Notes: generated from the letters alone by a model not told the origin. DNA of 41,863 nucleotides from Hyphomicrobiales bacterium (GCA_015490455.1 WFXU01000015.1:1-41863); one strand, 5' to 3'; numbered from the stretch's first letter, positions 17,596 through 26,000 are shown. Program-made: numbers and translations.

Positions 17596-17874
17596 ATGAG
17601 TAATATAACAACTAATGTAACACCATTAACAAAATTAGCTAAATTTGTCGGTAAATCACCGCTTTCATCGGATGATGAAAAAACAAGAAGGGCAGCCTTA
17701 GATAGCCTTAGGGCAAGTTTAGAGCCTAATATTTCGCGTAAAAAAATTTCTGAATTGATTGATATCGTAATGATACGTTCGGCACGAGCCAGAAGAAAGG
17801 GGTGTGCAAGGGTAAATATAGATTTAGACGTATTTAGTCCAGATAATAAGCGCGCTGTTAAGTTGATGCTCTAA
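17596..17874 (+). CDS. Small conserved-looking protein of unknown function
   Basis: 92 residues, not recognised. It has a polar N-terminus, then DDEKTRRAALDSLRASLEPN and KKISELIDIVMIRSARARRK, two probable helices with many basic residues, and an acidic-basic C-terminus. There is no signal peptide or membrane helix. AAGGAG lies nine bases before the ATG, one of the clearest ribosome-binding sites here, which supports a real gene. It follows the D,D-carboxypeptidase gene by 77 bases on the same strand and converges with mipZ, with six bases between the two stops. Confidence 0.75.
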   Translation: MSNITTNVTPLTKLAKFVGKSPLSSDDEKTRRAALDSLRASLEPNISRKKISELIDIVMIRSARARRKGCARVNIDLDVFSPDNKRAVKLML

Positions 17875-17880
17875 AGCATA

Positions 17881-18732
17881 TTAAAGCATATTATTAGCAA
17901 ATGAAAAATCTGTCTCCCCTATAATAGGCAGTTTAAGCGCTTCAACCAGTAAAGCATATTCATTTTGCACATTTTGTTGGGATTTAGCCGAAATTGAGCC
18001 TAAAAAGTCACTATCAACTCTATCAAATACCGTCATGCCAATGGGGAAGAGAGATTTGAAAATCACCCTGTCACTTATGCCATTGGCAAGACGCGCACCC
18101 ATTCTTAGCGCTAGTTTTTCAAGTCCACTATTTATAAAGCGAGAATTTCTTGATGATAGCATAGAGAGCCTGTTTCTGACTAAAATCCAATCAATTGTGC
18201 GCCCATCAATCACCATACGCTCTTTTCTGGCGCGCTGAACAAGGCGCGAATAGTGCCCTAATTCAATAGGATCACCAGTTTTAGGATCTAGCCTTGCCAT
18301 GACATCAAGGTCAATTAAACTATCATTTAGCGGAGTAATAAGAGTATCTGCGAGTGAATGGGATAATCTTGTTAGATGTGTATCAAAACCGGGCGTATCA
18401 ATAATCAGAAAATCTGCCCTTTGTTCGGTTTTTACAACACAGTTGCGGAATAATTCAAATTCCTCCTTATCATTTTCACGAATTGAGTCAGAGCGGGCAA
18501 TTGGCAGATGATAATGTTCAGGCTGCACAATATCAAGGTTCATTTTATGGCACCAATTAAGGCGATTATTCACATATTTGGTTAAAGTTCGCTGCCGACT
18601 ATCAACATCAATTGTAGCAACTTTATATCCCTTATAAAGGAGAAAAATAGCAAGGTGAAAAGCGGTGGTTGACTTTCCCGACCCCCCCTTTTCATTTCCC
18701 AACACAATTACATGCGCACCAGCACCACTCAT
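17881..18732 (-). CDS. mipZ: Division-site selection ATPase MipZ (ParA family)
   Basis: Forms gradients from the poles and inhibits FtsZ assembly, placing the division site at mid-cell in alphaproteobacteria. The deviant Walker A NEKGGSGKSTTAFHL is near the N-terminus, followed by VATIDVDSRQRTLTKYV, the MipZ-specific stretch after the switch I region, and Walker B ADFLIIDTPGFDTHLTRLSH. About 283 residues, close to the usual 270-285. ATG 18732 is preferred over 18738 because AGGGG is six bases upstream. A run of seven G codes the Gly-Gly of the Walker A loop. The gene is monocistronic and converges with the 92-residue unknown. Confidence 0.93.
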   Translation of the reverse strand: MSGAGAHVIVLGNEKGGSGKSTTAFHLAIFLLYKGYKVATIDVDSRQRTLTKYVNNRLNWCHKMNLDIVQPEHYHLPIARSDSIRENDKEEFELFRNCVVKTEQRADFLIIDTPGFDTHLTRLSHSLADTLITPLNDSLIDLDVMARLDPKTGDPIELGHYSRLVQRARKERMVIDGRTIDWILVRNRLSMLSSRNSRFINSGLEKLALRMGARLANGISDRVIFKSLFPIGMTVFDRVDSDFLGSISAKSQQNVQNEYALLVEALKLPIIGETDFSFANNML

Positions 18733-18829
18733 TATCATCCCCTATATGATCCGATTCTATCTTAGCGTGACTATTTGCCATCATGGTTTACAATTGGTTA
18801 ACCCAATTGAACAAATCTTTAAGAATAGT

Positions 18830-19252
18830 CTATATAAGACCTAAATCGGACAATTGTGCGATAAGTTCGTGATTATCTTCTTTCATGCTTAAATCTAAAT
18901 CTTTTGGCGCCTCTTCTGGCAGCAAATAGCGCCAACCCTGAAATGCTCTTTTTGCATGAATTTCGGTTCTGATTAGTTTTGGATCTAAAATAATATCGCA
19001 GCATTTTTTGCCTTCACTATCAATCTGGCTTTGTAAATCAATAATTAGCTGCCTACATTGAATTTTGCCGTTAATTACCCAATAAAGTGATCCTTTACCG
19101 ATAATTTCATCTCTTTTTCTTGGCATCATGCGCGTTCTATGGACATCATATATTCTTTTTTGCTGCTTTTTGCCGGCACGTAATTTTTCTCGATATTCCT
19201 TTAATTGTTGAACTGAATCAATTCCAACGCACAGCTTAATCAGATTTAGCAT
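18830..19252 (-). CDS. DUF1489 family protein
   Basis: About 140 residues from ATG 19252 (MLNLIKLCVGIDSVQQLKEY); the frame is open to 19288, but the family begins at this methionine and CAGGG precedes it. Recognisable family blocks are HRTRMMPRKRDEIIGKGSLY, WVINGKIQCRQLIIDL and AFQGWRYL. DUF1489 proteins are alphaproteobacterial and uncharacterised; they are cytoplasmic, with no signal or membrane segment. The start overlaps the end of the GST gene by 17 bases, implying translational coupling in the mgtE-GST-DUF1489 direction. Confidence 0.88.
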   Translation of the reverse strand: MLNLIKLCVGIDSVQQLKEYREKLRAGKKQQKRIYDVHRTRMMPRKRDEIIGKGSLYWVINGKIQCRQLIIDLQSQIDSEGKKCCDIILDPKLIRTEIHAKRAFQGWRYLLPEEAPKDLDLSMKEDNHELIAQLSDLGLI

Positions 19253-19907
19253 TTTTGCCCTGAATAAAATCAATTTCATCCATTTCAACGACCCATTTTT
19301 CTTTTATAGCCTCGTTATACCAAAGCTTAAAAGCAGGTAGTTCATAAATGGAATCAACATATTGTTTAACAATTGCAGATACCGAAATATCGTAGGTCCT
19401 AAGGCGCGTTGCAAGTGGTGCAAACATAGCATCTGCTGCACAAAATTCTCCAAATAAATATGGTCCACCCGATAAGTTAAGATGTTCACTCCATATTTTT
19501 TCTATCAAATCAAGGTCCTGCTGAATTTCACCAATATTTATCCGATTAGGATAAAAATTACGCAAATTCATCGGCGCTGCATTTCTAATTTTCGTGAAGC
19601 CAGCATGCATAATTGCGCTTACTTCCCGCGCTTTTGCTCTTAATTTTCTATCGGTTGGCCAGATATTTTTGTCAGGAAATTTTTCTGCAATATATTCAAT
19701 TATGGCTATTGTTTCGGCTATTTCCAAATCTTTATCATGCAAAACAGGAACAAACCCATATGGAGTTTTTTTAATTAAATTCTCCTTCCACCCATCACCA
19801 TTAAGAAGTAATAACTCCTCTTCAAAATCAACAGAAAAATGTTTAAGAACCAGCCAGGCTCTTAACGACCAGGAAGAATAATTTTTATTTGCTATTATTA
19901 GCTTCAT
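19236..19907 (-). CDS. Glutathione S-transferase family protein
   Basis: About 223 residues from ATG 19907, chosen over the TTG at 19919 because GAGAG lies six bases upstream. The thioredoxin-like N-domain begins MKLIIANKNYSSWSLRAWLV, with Ser in the position used to activate glutathione in this class, then the cis-Pro block GFVPVLHD and ETIAIIEYIAEKFP. The helical C-domain follows (about 85-220). The SSWSLR motif is typical of a bacterial GST group annotated as GST or maleylacetoacetate isomerase-like; the substrate is unknown. Its tail overlaps the DUF1489 start, and mgtE ends 16-28 bases upstream on the same strand. Confidence 0.88.
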   Translation of the reverse strand: MKLIIANKNYSSWSLRAWLVLKHFSVDFEEELLLLNGDGWKENLIKKTPYGFVPVLHDKDLEIAETIAIIEYIAEKFPDKNIWPTDRKLRAKAREVSAIMHAGFTKIRNAAPMNLRNFYPNRINIGEIQQDLDLIEKIWSEHLNLSGGPYLFGEFCAADAMFAPLATRLRTYDISVSAIVKQYVDSIYELPAFKLWYNEAIKEKWVVEMDEIDFIQGKNAKSD

Positions 19908-19934
19908 AATATCTCTCAAATTGCCTAAATATAA

Positions 19935-21341
19935 TTAGAATAATCCGAACCAAAATGCCGCCAGGCCTAAAAAGGCAAAGAAACCCACAACATCTGTTAT
20001 TGTAGTCACAAATGCGCTTGAGGCAACTGCTGGATCTATCCCTATTTTATTAAGCCCTAAGGGAATTAAAATACCGGCTATTCCCGCTGCTGCCATATTC
20101 ACAATCATTGCCAAAGCGATGACTAACCCCAATGAAATATTAGAAAACCAAATTATTGCTATAATGCCCATAATAAAAGCAAATATTACCCCATTGGCTA
20201 GGCCAACTAAGGCTTCGCGATTTATAAGACGATAAATATTAAATTTATCAATCTCGCGCATTGAAATAGCACGCACTGTAACTGTCATTGTTTGTGTTCC
20301 GGCATTTCCACCCATTGAGGCCACGATCGGCATAAGCACGGCCAGAGCGACCATTTGCTCAATTGTTGCATCAAATAGCGCAATAACTGCGGATGCTAAA
20401 ATGGCGGTGGCTAAATTAACCAATAGCCAGGTCAAGCGGCTTTTAATTGCACTGAAAATACTATCGGAAATATTTTCATCACCAACACCAACTAAAGCAC
20501 GAAAATCCTCATCTGCCTCTTCCTGAATAACATCAACAATATCATCAATTGTCAAAACCCCGACTAAGCGGTTATTCTCATCAACCACCCCAACCTCAAC
20601 TAAATCATAATGTTCAAAAATATGGGCCGCCTCTTCCTGATCCATAGTTGCAGGAATTACTATTATTTCCTTATTCATCAAATCCTGAATTTTTACTTCT
20701 CTCTTAGCGCGTAATAATCTATCAAGCGGCACAATTCCAACCAGATTATAGGTTGGATCTACAACATAAATTTGATGAAATTCATTTGGCAGATTATCTT
20801 CGGATCTTAGCCAATCTATGGTTTTTCCAACCGTCCAAAAGGGCGGAATGGCGATAAATTCAGACTGCATCCGGCGGCCGGCTGATTCTTCCGGATAATC
20901 AAGTGAACGTTTAAGCGACATGCGCTCACTAGGTGGCACTTTGGCTAAAATATCTTCACGTTCACTCTCATCAATATCTTCAAGTATATAAACCGCATCA
21001 TCACTATCAATATCCGCAACACCACGCGCTATTTGTGTATTGGGTAAAGATTCAATCAATGGTAACCGAACGGCTTCATCAACCTCCGTTAGGGCTGAAT
21101 AGTCAAAATCATCACCCAATAAAGAAATAAGTTTTAATCTGTAATCGGCCTTTAATGCCTCAAGCACATCGCCAACATCGGCCGTGTGCACATCGGCCAT
21201 AAGTTGTTTGACCCTTTTTTTATCTGATGAAATAATGGCTTTTTTTATCTCATTAAGCCAATTAGTTGAAATTACACCATTTTCATCATGTAGCTCAGGG
21301 ATAGTAAAATTTTTATCTGCTTGTTTCTGGCTTTGCGACAT
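19935..21341 (-). CDS. mgtE: Magnesium transporter MgtE
   Basis: Mg2+-gated magnesium channel of the inner membrane. 468 residues. The cytoplasmic N-domain (about 45-145) is of the MgtE superhelical type. Two CBS domains follow (about 150-275: HQIYVVDPTYNLVGIVPLDR and EVGVVDENNRLVGVLTIDDI) and then five membrane helices (about 300-468), with the conserved pore block MPIVASMGGNAGTQTMTVTVR. Many acidic residues in the N-domain and CBS region are expected to bind Mg2+ and close the pore. GGAAA lies just before the ATG. No M-box-like leader structure was recognised upstream. Confidence 0.96.
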   Translation of the reverse strand: MSQSQKQADKNFTIPELHDENGVISTNWLNEIKKAIISSDKKRVKQLMADVHTADVGDVLEALKADYRLKLISLLGDDFDYSALTEVDEAVRLPLIESLPNTQIARGVADIDSDDAVYILEDIDESEREDILAKVPPSERMSLKRSLDYPEESAGRRMQSEFIAIPPFWTVGKTIDWLRSEDNLPNEFHQIYVVDPTYNLVGIVPLDRLLRAKREVKIQDLMNKEIIVIPATMDQEEAAHIFEHYDLVEVGVVDENNRLVGVLTIDDIVDVIQEEADEDFRALVGVGDENISDSIFSAIKSRLTWLLVNLATAILASAVIALFDATIEQMVALAVLMPIVASMGGNAGTQTMTVTVRAISMREIDKFNIYRLINREALVGLANGVIFAFIMGIIAIIWFSNISLGLVIALAMIVNMAAAGIAGILIPLGLNKIGIDPAVASSAFVTTITDVVGFFAFLGLAAFWFGLF

Positions 21342-21556
21342 ATTATTTTCCGTGAATCATTTTTTTAATTAAGGGCAAAGGAGAGAATAAAATCAAGCGC
21401 AAATAATTTATCTCCGGATGAAAGTTAAAAGAACCGTAGAAATGCGGATTTATCTTAATATTAGCGCTCTAATTCTCATAATATAGCACTAAGTGGCTTA
21501 TATATACTGGCAGGCTTATATATTGCTTAAATTATTAATTCTGGCCTATGGGGAAA

Positions 21557-21630
21557 TGGAGCGGGTGATGGGAATCGAACCCACATATTCAGCTTGGAAG
21601 GCTGCTGCTCTACCATTGAGCTACACCCGC
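21557..21630 (-). tRNA. tRNA-Gly (anticodon TCC), CCA encoded
   Basis: On the minus strand the acceptor stem GCGGGTG pairs with the 3' CACCCGC-type strand. The anticodon arm is CAGCC-TTCCAAG-like with anticodon TCC, and GTTCGATTCC forms the T loop. The discriminator is T and CCA is encoded at 21559-21557. It follows tRNA-Tyr, probably on one transcript. Confidence 0.97.
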
Positions 21631-21649
21631 TTTTTAGACAATGGTCAAA

Positions 21650-21734
21650 TGGTGGAGGGGGCTGGATTCGAACCAGCGTACGCTAAGCGAACGGATTTAC
21701 AGTCCGTCTCCTTTAACCACTCGGACACCCCTCC
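21650..21734 (-). tRNA. tRNA-Tyr (anticodon GTA), CCA encoded
   Basis: Class II tRNA with a long variable arm. The acceptor stem is GGAGGGG/CCCCTCC, the D arm TGTCCGAGTGGTTAAAGG, the anticodon arm ACGGACTGTAAATCCGT with anticodon GTA, then a variable arm and T arm GCTGGTTCGAATCCAGC. The discriminator is A and CCA lies at 21652-21650. Confidence 0.98.
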
Positions 21735-21958
21735 CCGTCTATTCATTTAGAATAAACAGCAAGTCAATAATATTGAACGGTTTATTCTCAAGAAGAGGCC
21801 TATTTGTCAATATAAAAGTGAAAAAGCTTTTATAAAAATGACAAATTTGCCTAAAAGATTTTCCTTCAACCTATTGTTCAATAATCATAAAACAGTTACA
21901 ACTTTAATTATGGGTAAAAATTATTCAATTTTCAATTATTCTTTCAGAAATTTTATAA

Positions 21959-22702
21959 ATGAACAGAAATAAATTTTTCAAAAAGCAAAAAAATAAGAAT
22001 AATTCTCTATTTTTTATTTATGGTCTTCATTCGGTTCGGGCAGCATTAGCCAATAAGGCGCGTAAAAAACACCGTTTATTAGCTACAACCAATGCTCTTA
22101 TGAAGTTTGAAAATAATGAAGAAATTAAAAATATAAGAATTGAAAAAATAAATGTGCAATATTTAGATAAATTATTGGGTAAAGATGTTGTTCATCAAGG
22201 TGTTGCGCTTGAAGTAGAGCCGCTTGAGTCACTAGAATTATCGGCAATAAGCGGAGCAAAATTGGTTTTATTGTTAGACCAAATAACAGATCCACACAAT
22301 GTAGGAGCAATAATGCGCTCAGCTTCTGCCTTTGGAGCTGATGCTATTATTAGTCCAGCTAGATTTTCATCCAATGAAACAGGTGTCCTAGCTAAATCCG
22401 CCTCAGGGGCATTAGATATTGTGCCATTCATCAGAGTAAATAATTTGGCAAAAACCATAGAAATACTTAAAAATGATGGCTTAAATATTATTGGTTTAGA
22501 TAGTGCAGCTGAAGCCGTTCTCACCCCCAATATGAAATTTGATAGGATTGGTTTGGTGCTGGGAGCCGAAGGGAAGGGGCTTCGCCAAAGAACGCGTAAA
22601 TTATGCGATAAAATAGTTCGACTTGATATGAAGGGCAAAATTAAGAGCCTTAATGTTTCAAACGCCGCAGCCATTGCTCTTTACGCCCTAACAATAGAAT
22701 AG
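21959..22702 (+). CDS. rlmB: 23S rRNA (guanosine-2'-O-)-methyltransferase, TrmH/SpoU family
   Basis: SPOUT-class RNA methyltransferase, most like RlmB, which modifies G2251 in 23S rRNA. 247 residues. An N-terminal substrate-binding domain (FFIYGLHSVRAALANKARKK, about 18-95) is followed by the SpoU knot: LLDQITDPHNVGAIMRSASAFGAD (motif 1), LVLGAEGKGLRQRTRKLCD (motif 2) and LNVSNAAAIALY (motif 3). The GAEGKG and SLNVSNAA motifs bind SAM in the knot. It sits after the two tRNA genes on the opposite strand, with no visible Shine-Dalgarno, and ends in a strong hairpin. Confidence 0.93.
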   Translation: MNRNKFFKKQKNKNNSLFFIYGLHSVRAALANKARKKHRLLATTNALMKFENNEEIKNIRIEKINVQYLDKLLGKDVVHQGVALEVEPLESLELSAISGAKLVLLLDQITDPHNVGAIMRSASAFGADAIISPARFSSNETGVLAKSASGALDIVPFIRVNNLAKTIEILKNDGLNIIGLDSAAEAVLTPNMKFDRIGLVLGAEGKGLRQRTRKLCDKIVRLDMKGKIKSLNVSNAAAIALYALTIE

Positions 22703-22740
22703 GGCTTGGTTACATAATATAAGTGACCAAGCCCTATTTC
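22701..22740 (+). terminator. Hairpin terminator after rlmB
   Basis: AGGGCTTGGTTAC (22701-22713) pairs with GTGACCAAGCCCT (22723-22735), 13 bp with one G-U, followed by a short ATTTC. The T tail is weak, but the stem is long. It also lies beyond the convergent gene's stop and may serve both strands. Confidence 0.7.
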
Positions 22741-22784
22741 CTACAAACAAGGGAAGTTAATATTATATTGAAAATATTTATTTC

Positions 22785-23288
22785 TTAATCATCATGATTT
22801 TTGCCCTTATGATCATCATCTCTTGATCCCATATCAGCATTATCATGATCATTGCTATCATCACTTAGGTGATCACTATCATCCGACTCCATGTCCCTAC
22901 TATCATCTGATCTCATATTACTATTACCCTGATCTTTATCATTTGAGTGATCATTATCATCTTTGCTCATATCATCATCACTTGAGTGATTATTCTTATT
23001 TTTATGATTTTTACTAGAACCTGTGGCATCATCATTAGACTTATCGCCATTTTTGTGCGTATCTTTGGCCTCATTAACGCCACACTTAATTTCACCCTTG
23101 ATTGTAACACCATTATCCGTAGTAAATTGCACCTTATGTTCACTACCTACCGCTTTATCAGCACAAAATTTGGCTAAAGTGGCTTGAGGAATGAGATCAT
23201 TTATATTTGCCATTTGTGCAAGTGCTGGGGCGGATGGTAATAGGAATAATCCAGCAATAGATATAGAAAATATATTTATTTTTCTCAT
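22785..23288 (-). CDS. Secreted Asp/His/Ser-rich low-complexity protein
   Basis: 167 residues. A clear signal peptide (IFSISIAGLFLLPSAPALA, cleavage before QMANI) places it in the periplasm. Residues 26-75 form a small ordered-looking region (NDLIPQATLAKFCADKAVGS ... GEIKCGVNEA) with two Cys that could pair. The last 90 residues are almost only Asp, Ser, Asn, His, Lys and Gly (for example SDDDMSKDDNDHSNDKD), a composition suited to binding divalent cations, but no known metal motif is present. AAAGGA precedes the ATG. It is divergent from another Asp/His-rich secreted protein linked to a two-component system, and the shared gap of 124 bases may coordinate both. No named family is recognised. 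Confidence 0.8.
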   Translation of the reverse strand: MRKINIFSISIAGLFLLPSAPALAQMANINDLIPQATLAKFCADKAVGSEHKVQFTTDNGVTIKGEIKCGVNEAKDTHKNGDKSNDDATGSSKNHKNKNNHSSDDDMSKDDNDHSNDKDQGNSNMRSDDSRDMESDDSDHLSDDSNDHDNADMGSRDDDHKGKNHDD

Positions 23289-23372
23289 AATAATCCTTTC
23301 AAAATATTTCTAATTTTTGATATAACACCAACAAACCATAACAAACCTATCCTGACTAATCGGTGAGTTGAC

Positions 23373-23401
23373 TGTCAGCAAGTTGTCATAAAAAATATGC
23401 T
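23373..23401 (+). promoter_or_regulatory. Candidate response-regulator box and -10 upstream of the PepSY gene
   Basis: TGTCA at 23373-23377 and again at 23384-23388, an 11-bp period as used by OmpR/PhoP-family dimers, then TATGCT (23396-23401) as a possible -10. The repeat sits where a -35 would be. The predicted start leaves only a few bases before ATG 23413. Confidence 0.45.
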
Positions 23402-23412
23402 AAAAGAGTGTA

Positions 23413-23895
23413 ATGAAACGTAGAAAATTTCTCTCAGTATTAAGCCTTATATTTTTGCCGGCAATTTATTTTGCGCAAATTTCGCCTATATTCGCTAGCC
23501 CAAAGGAAGAAATGAACAAGGAACACAACTCTGGTAGTAATAATATGTCTGATGATGAAAGTAATAATAATAATTATGGAAATATGGACAATAACCATAA
23601 TTACGACGATCATGATGACTATGATGACGACCATGATGATGACTATGATGACGACGACCATGATCAGGATAAAGCATTAAAAGCTGTAAAGTCTAAGCGG
23701 GCGATTCCTTATAAAAAAATGCTAAAAATTTTCCGTAAAGATCATTCGGGAAAAATATTAGACGTCTCTTTTGGCTTAAAGAATAATATTTTGCTATATA
23801 GGTTCAAATATATTAATGAAGAAGGGCATGTTCGTATTATTTATTATTATGCCAGCAATGGCGAGCAGGTGAAAAATGCGGATATTATTAATTGA
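23413..23895 (+). CDS. Secreted PepSY-like protein with an Asp/His-rich repeat
   Basis: 160 residues. A basic N-terminus and hydrophobic stretch (FLSVLSLIFLPAIYFAQISP) form a signal sequence. Residues 40-86 are an Asp/Asn/His/Tyr tract (DDHDDYDDDHDDDYDDDDHD) encoded by near-repeated codons (GATGACTATGATGAC recurs) and look able to bind cations. The last 60 residues (YKKMLKIFRKDHSGKILDVS ... YRFKYINEEGHVRIIYYYAS) fit a PepSY domain, found in periplasmic regulators and peptidase inhibitors. The gene overlaps the response regulator by 20 bases and so belongs to that operon. PepSY proteins next to two-component systems are often sensory accessories; that role here is inferred. Confidence 0.82.
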   Translation: MKRRKFLSVLSLIFLPAIYFAQISPIFASPKEEMNKEHNSGSNNMSDDESNNNNYGNMDNNHNYDDHDDYDDDHDDDYDDDDHDQDKALKAVKSKRAIPYKKMLKIFRKDHSGKILDVSFGLKNNILLYRFKYINEEGHVRIIYYYASNGEQVKNADIIN

Positions 23896-24541
23896 AGATG
23901 ATTTACGCATAGCCAATAATATTATCCCCGCCCTTGAAATGTCTGGCTTTGTGGTTGTGCATGAAAAAAACGGCGAAGAGGGCTGGTTTTTGGGAGAAAC
24001 AGAGCCTTTTGACGCTATTATTCTGGATTTAGGCCTACCGGATTTAGATGGTCTGACCATTATTAAACGCTGGCGAAAGGCAAATTGTAACACGCCAGTA
24101 TTAATTCTTACTGCCAGAGGAAATTGGGATGAAAGGGTTGAGGGAATTGATGCAGGAGCAGATGACTATCTCACTAAACCTTATAAAAATGAAGAATTGG
24201 TTGCAAGATTACGCGCTCTAATTCGTCGCGCGAGCGGACATGCTAACCCTATTATTAGAGTAGGCGATTTGGTTCTTGATACCAGACAAATGAGAGTTTC
24301 AAAAAATGGACAACCTATTCCCCTAACCCCATCGGAATATAAGCTGACTGCTTATCTTATGCATAATAATAATAGGGTGGTCGATCAGATGGAATTAACC
24401 GAACATCTTTATGCGCAAGATTTTGAAAGAGATTCTAATTCAATAGAGGTTCTGGTTGGACGGGTAAGAAAAAAACTTGGAGCAAATTCCATCGAAACCA
24501 GGAGGGGATTTGGCTATATTATGAGTAGCAAGGATAAATGA
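23876..24541 (+). CDS. OmpR/PhoP-family response regulator
   Basis: 221 residues. The receiver domain (1-118) has the acidic pair Glu7-Asp8, phosphoacceptor Asp51 in ILDLGLPDLDG, Thr79 and Lys101 in YLTKPYK. The winged-helix DNA-binding domain (about 125-218) contains LTPSEYKLTAYL and SIEVLVGRVRKKLG, then ETRRGFGYIM. It is expected to bind direct repeats about 11 bp apart, as in the candidate site before the upstream PepSY gene. It overlaps that gene by 20 bases and the kinase by 4 (ATGA), so the three are one translational unit. Resemblance to rhizobial FeuP or PhoP-type regulators is possible, but the name is not assigned. Confidence 0.95.
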   Translation: MRILLIEDDLRIANNIIPALEMSGFVVVHEKNGEEGWFLGETEPFDAIILDLGLPDLDGLTIIKRWRKANCNTPVLILTARGNWDERVEGIDAGADDYLTKPYKNEELVARLRALIRRASGHANPIIRVGDLVLDTRQMRVSKNGQPIPLTPSEYKLTAYLMHNNNRVVDQMELTEHLYAQDFERDSNSIEVLVGRVRKKLGANSIETRRGFGYIMSSKDK

Positions 24542-25911
24542 AACAGTTCCCCTTACGTCTAAGACTGTTCACCGCTTCGGCCATCTCTATAATAATCGCC
24601 CTTTTTATTGCCGGTATTAGCATTGCCGCTATTTTCGCCAATCACGTGGAAAATGGAATAACCAAAGATCTTATTTCGCAATTTGATAGGCTAGTAAGCC
24701 TGATTGACGCTAAGGCCAGCCCTCCGGCTTTGAAGGCTCCATTGGCAGATCCTGCTTTTTCTAAACCATATGGCGGTCTATATTGGCAAATTACGGATGC
24801 TAATAATGGAGAAAAAGCGCGCTCACGCTCAATGTGGGATGAAGAATTTATACTTGAAGACAATAAGCTGCTAGATGGTAAATTACATAAGACTGAACTA
24901 ATAGATCCTGAAGGCACATTAGCAATCGCCATAGTTCAACGTTTAACTTTTGATTCTGAAGATGGCTCTAAACGTCTCTTAGATGTAATTATGGCTGAGG
25001 ATTTACTTGCCTTTTATGAGGCAAATGCCGCCTTTAGGCGCGATTTAATCCTCTCTCTTAGTTTGCTAGCCATATTTTTGCTAATAGCGGCCTGGTTACA
25101 AATTGTGCTCGGGCTTTCTCCGCTTAAAATCATAAAAAAGCAGGTCAGCGCAATAAGAAATGGCAGCGCAAAAAGATTGGGTGAAAATCACCCAATTGAA
25201 GTTATGCCTTTGGTTGAAGAGGTGAATGAATTATTAGAGACACAGGAAAAATATATTATTCATGCAAGAGAGCGGGCGGCAAATCTGGCGCATGGCCTAA
25301 AAACTTCGCTAACAGTTTTAAGCAGCGAGGCCGATAATATTCGTAAATTGGGTAATGAAGAAAGCGCTGCAATAATTGAGCAGATTACGGATGATATGCA
25401 AAGCATAATAGATCATCAACTCCGCCTTTCACGCCTAAAAACTCGCTCATCTTCTGAACATTTTCAAACCAAACTGCTTGCCAATATCAAAAAAATAGTT
25501 GCAACCCTAAAAAGAACTCCTAAGGGTAATAAATTAAACTGGAAAATAGAAATTGACAAAGAAATATGTGTTAATATTGAACAGGCTGATCTGTTGGAAC
25601 TTTTAGGCATTTTATTAGAAAATGCCACTAACTGGGCTAAAAATAATATTTTTATTAGGGCAGAAAAGAGAAAAGAAAAAATCTATCTATATATAGAAGA
25701 TGACGGAAAAGGAATTTCTAATAAAAAACTGAAATTATTGGGAAAACGCGGAATAAGACTGGATAGTCAGGGTTCTGGAAGCGGCATTGGTCTGGCTATA
25801 GCTGCAGAGATAGTTGCTATGAATAGTGGAGAGATAAATTTTTCTAAATCTAAACAAGGTGGTCTGTTGGTAAAAATAAGGCTAAATTGCGCAAAAAATA
25901 TTCAGCAATAG
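24538..25911 (+). CDS. Sensor histidine kinase
   Basis: 457 residues. TM1 (about 10-35) and TM2 (about 168-195) enclose a periplasmic sensor of about 130 residues (LDVIMAEDL at its end) with several acidic residues. A HAMP region follows, then the dimerisation helix with phospho-acceptor His252 in ANLAHGLKTSLTVL, the N box LLGILLENATNWA, G1 EDDGKGIS and G2 GSGSGIGLAIAAEIV. It is the partner of the response regulator whose stop its start overlaps. By layout (PepSY protein, regulator, kinase) it probably senses an envelope or cation signal; this is inference. Confidence 0.95.
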   Translation: MKQFPLRLRLFTASAISIIIALFIAGISIAAIFANHVENGITKDLISQFDRLVSLIDAKASPPALKAPLADPAFSKPYGGLYWQITDANNGEKARSRSMWDEEFILEDNKLLDGKLHKTELIDPEGTLAIAIVQRLTFDSEDGSKRLLDVIMAEDLLAFYEANAAFRRDLILSLSLLAIFLLIAAWLQIVLGLSPLKIIKKQVSAIRNGSAKRLGENHPIEVMPLVEEVNELLETQEKYIIHARERAANLAHGLKTSLTVLSSEADNIRKLGNEESAAIIEQITDDMQSIIDHQLRLSRLKTRSSSEHFQTKLLANIKKIVATLKRTPKGNKLNWKIEIDKEICVNIEQADLLELLGILLENATNWAKNNIFIRAEKRKEKIYLYIEDDGKGISNKKLKLLGKRGIRLDSQGSGSGIGLAIAAEIVAMNSGEINFSKSKQGGLLVKIRLNCAKNIQQ

Positions 25912-26000
25912 GGCTAATGGATAATGGCAATATGATAGCAAACTATCTATTAATCTAATAATATAATTTATATTTCCTAATTTGGTTTAGACTTAACATT

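Noticed and set aside
21342-21500. Magnesium riboswitch upstream of mgtE
   Set aside because: The short AT-rich leader shows no extended conserved structure that I can recognise.
22823-23017. Plus-strand His/Tyr-rich frame opposite the Asp/Ser-rich secreted protein
   Set aside because: Shadow of repeated Asp and Ser codons; no ribosome-binding site.
23440-23677. Minus-strand Ile/Val-rich and His-rich frames opposite the PepSY gene
   Set aside because: Shadows of the GAT/GAC codon repeat on the real strand.
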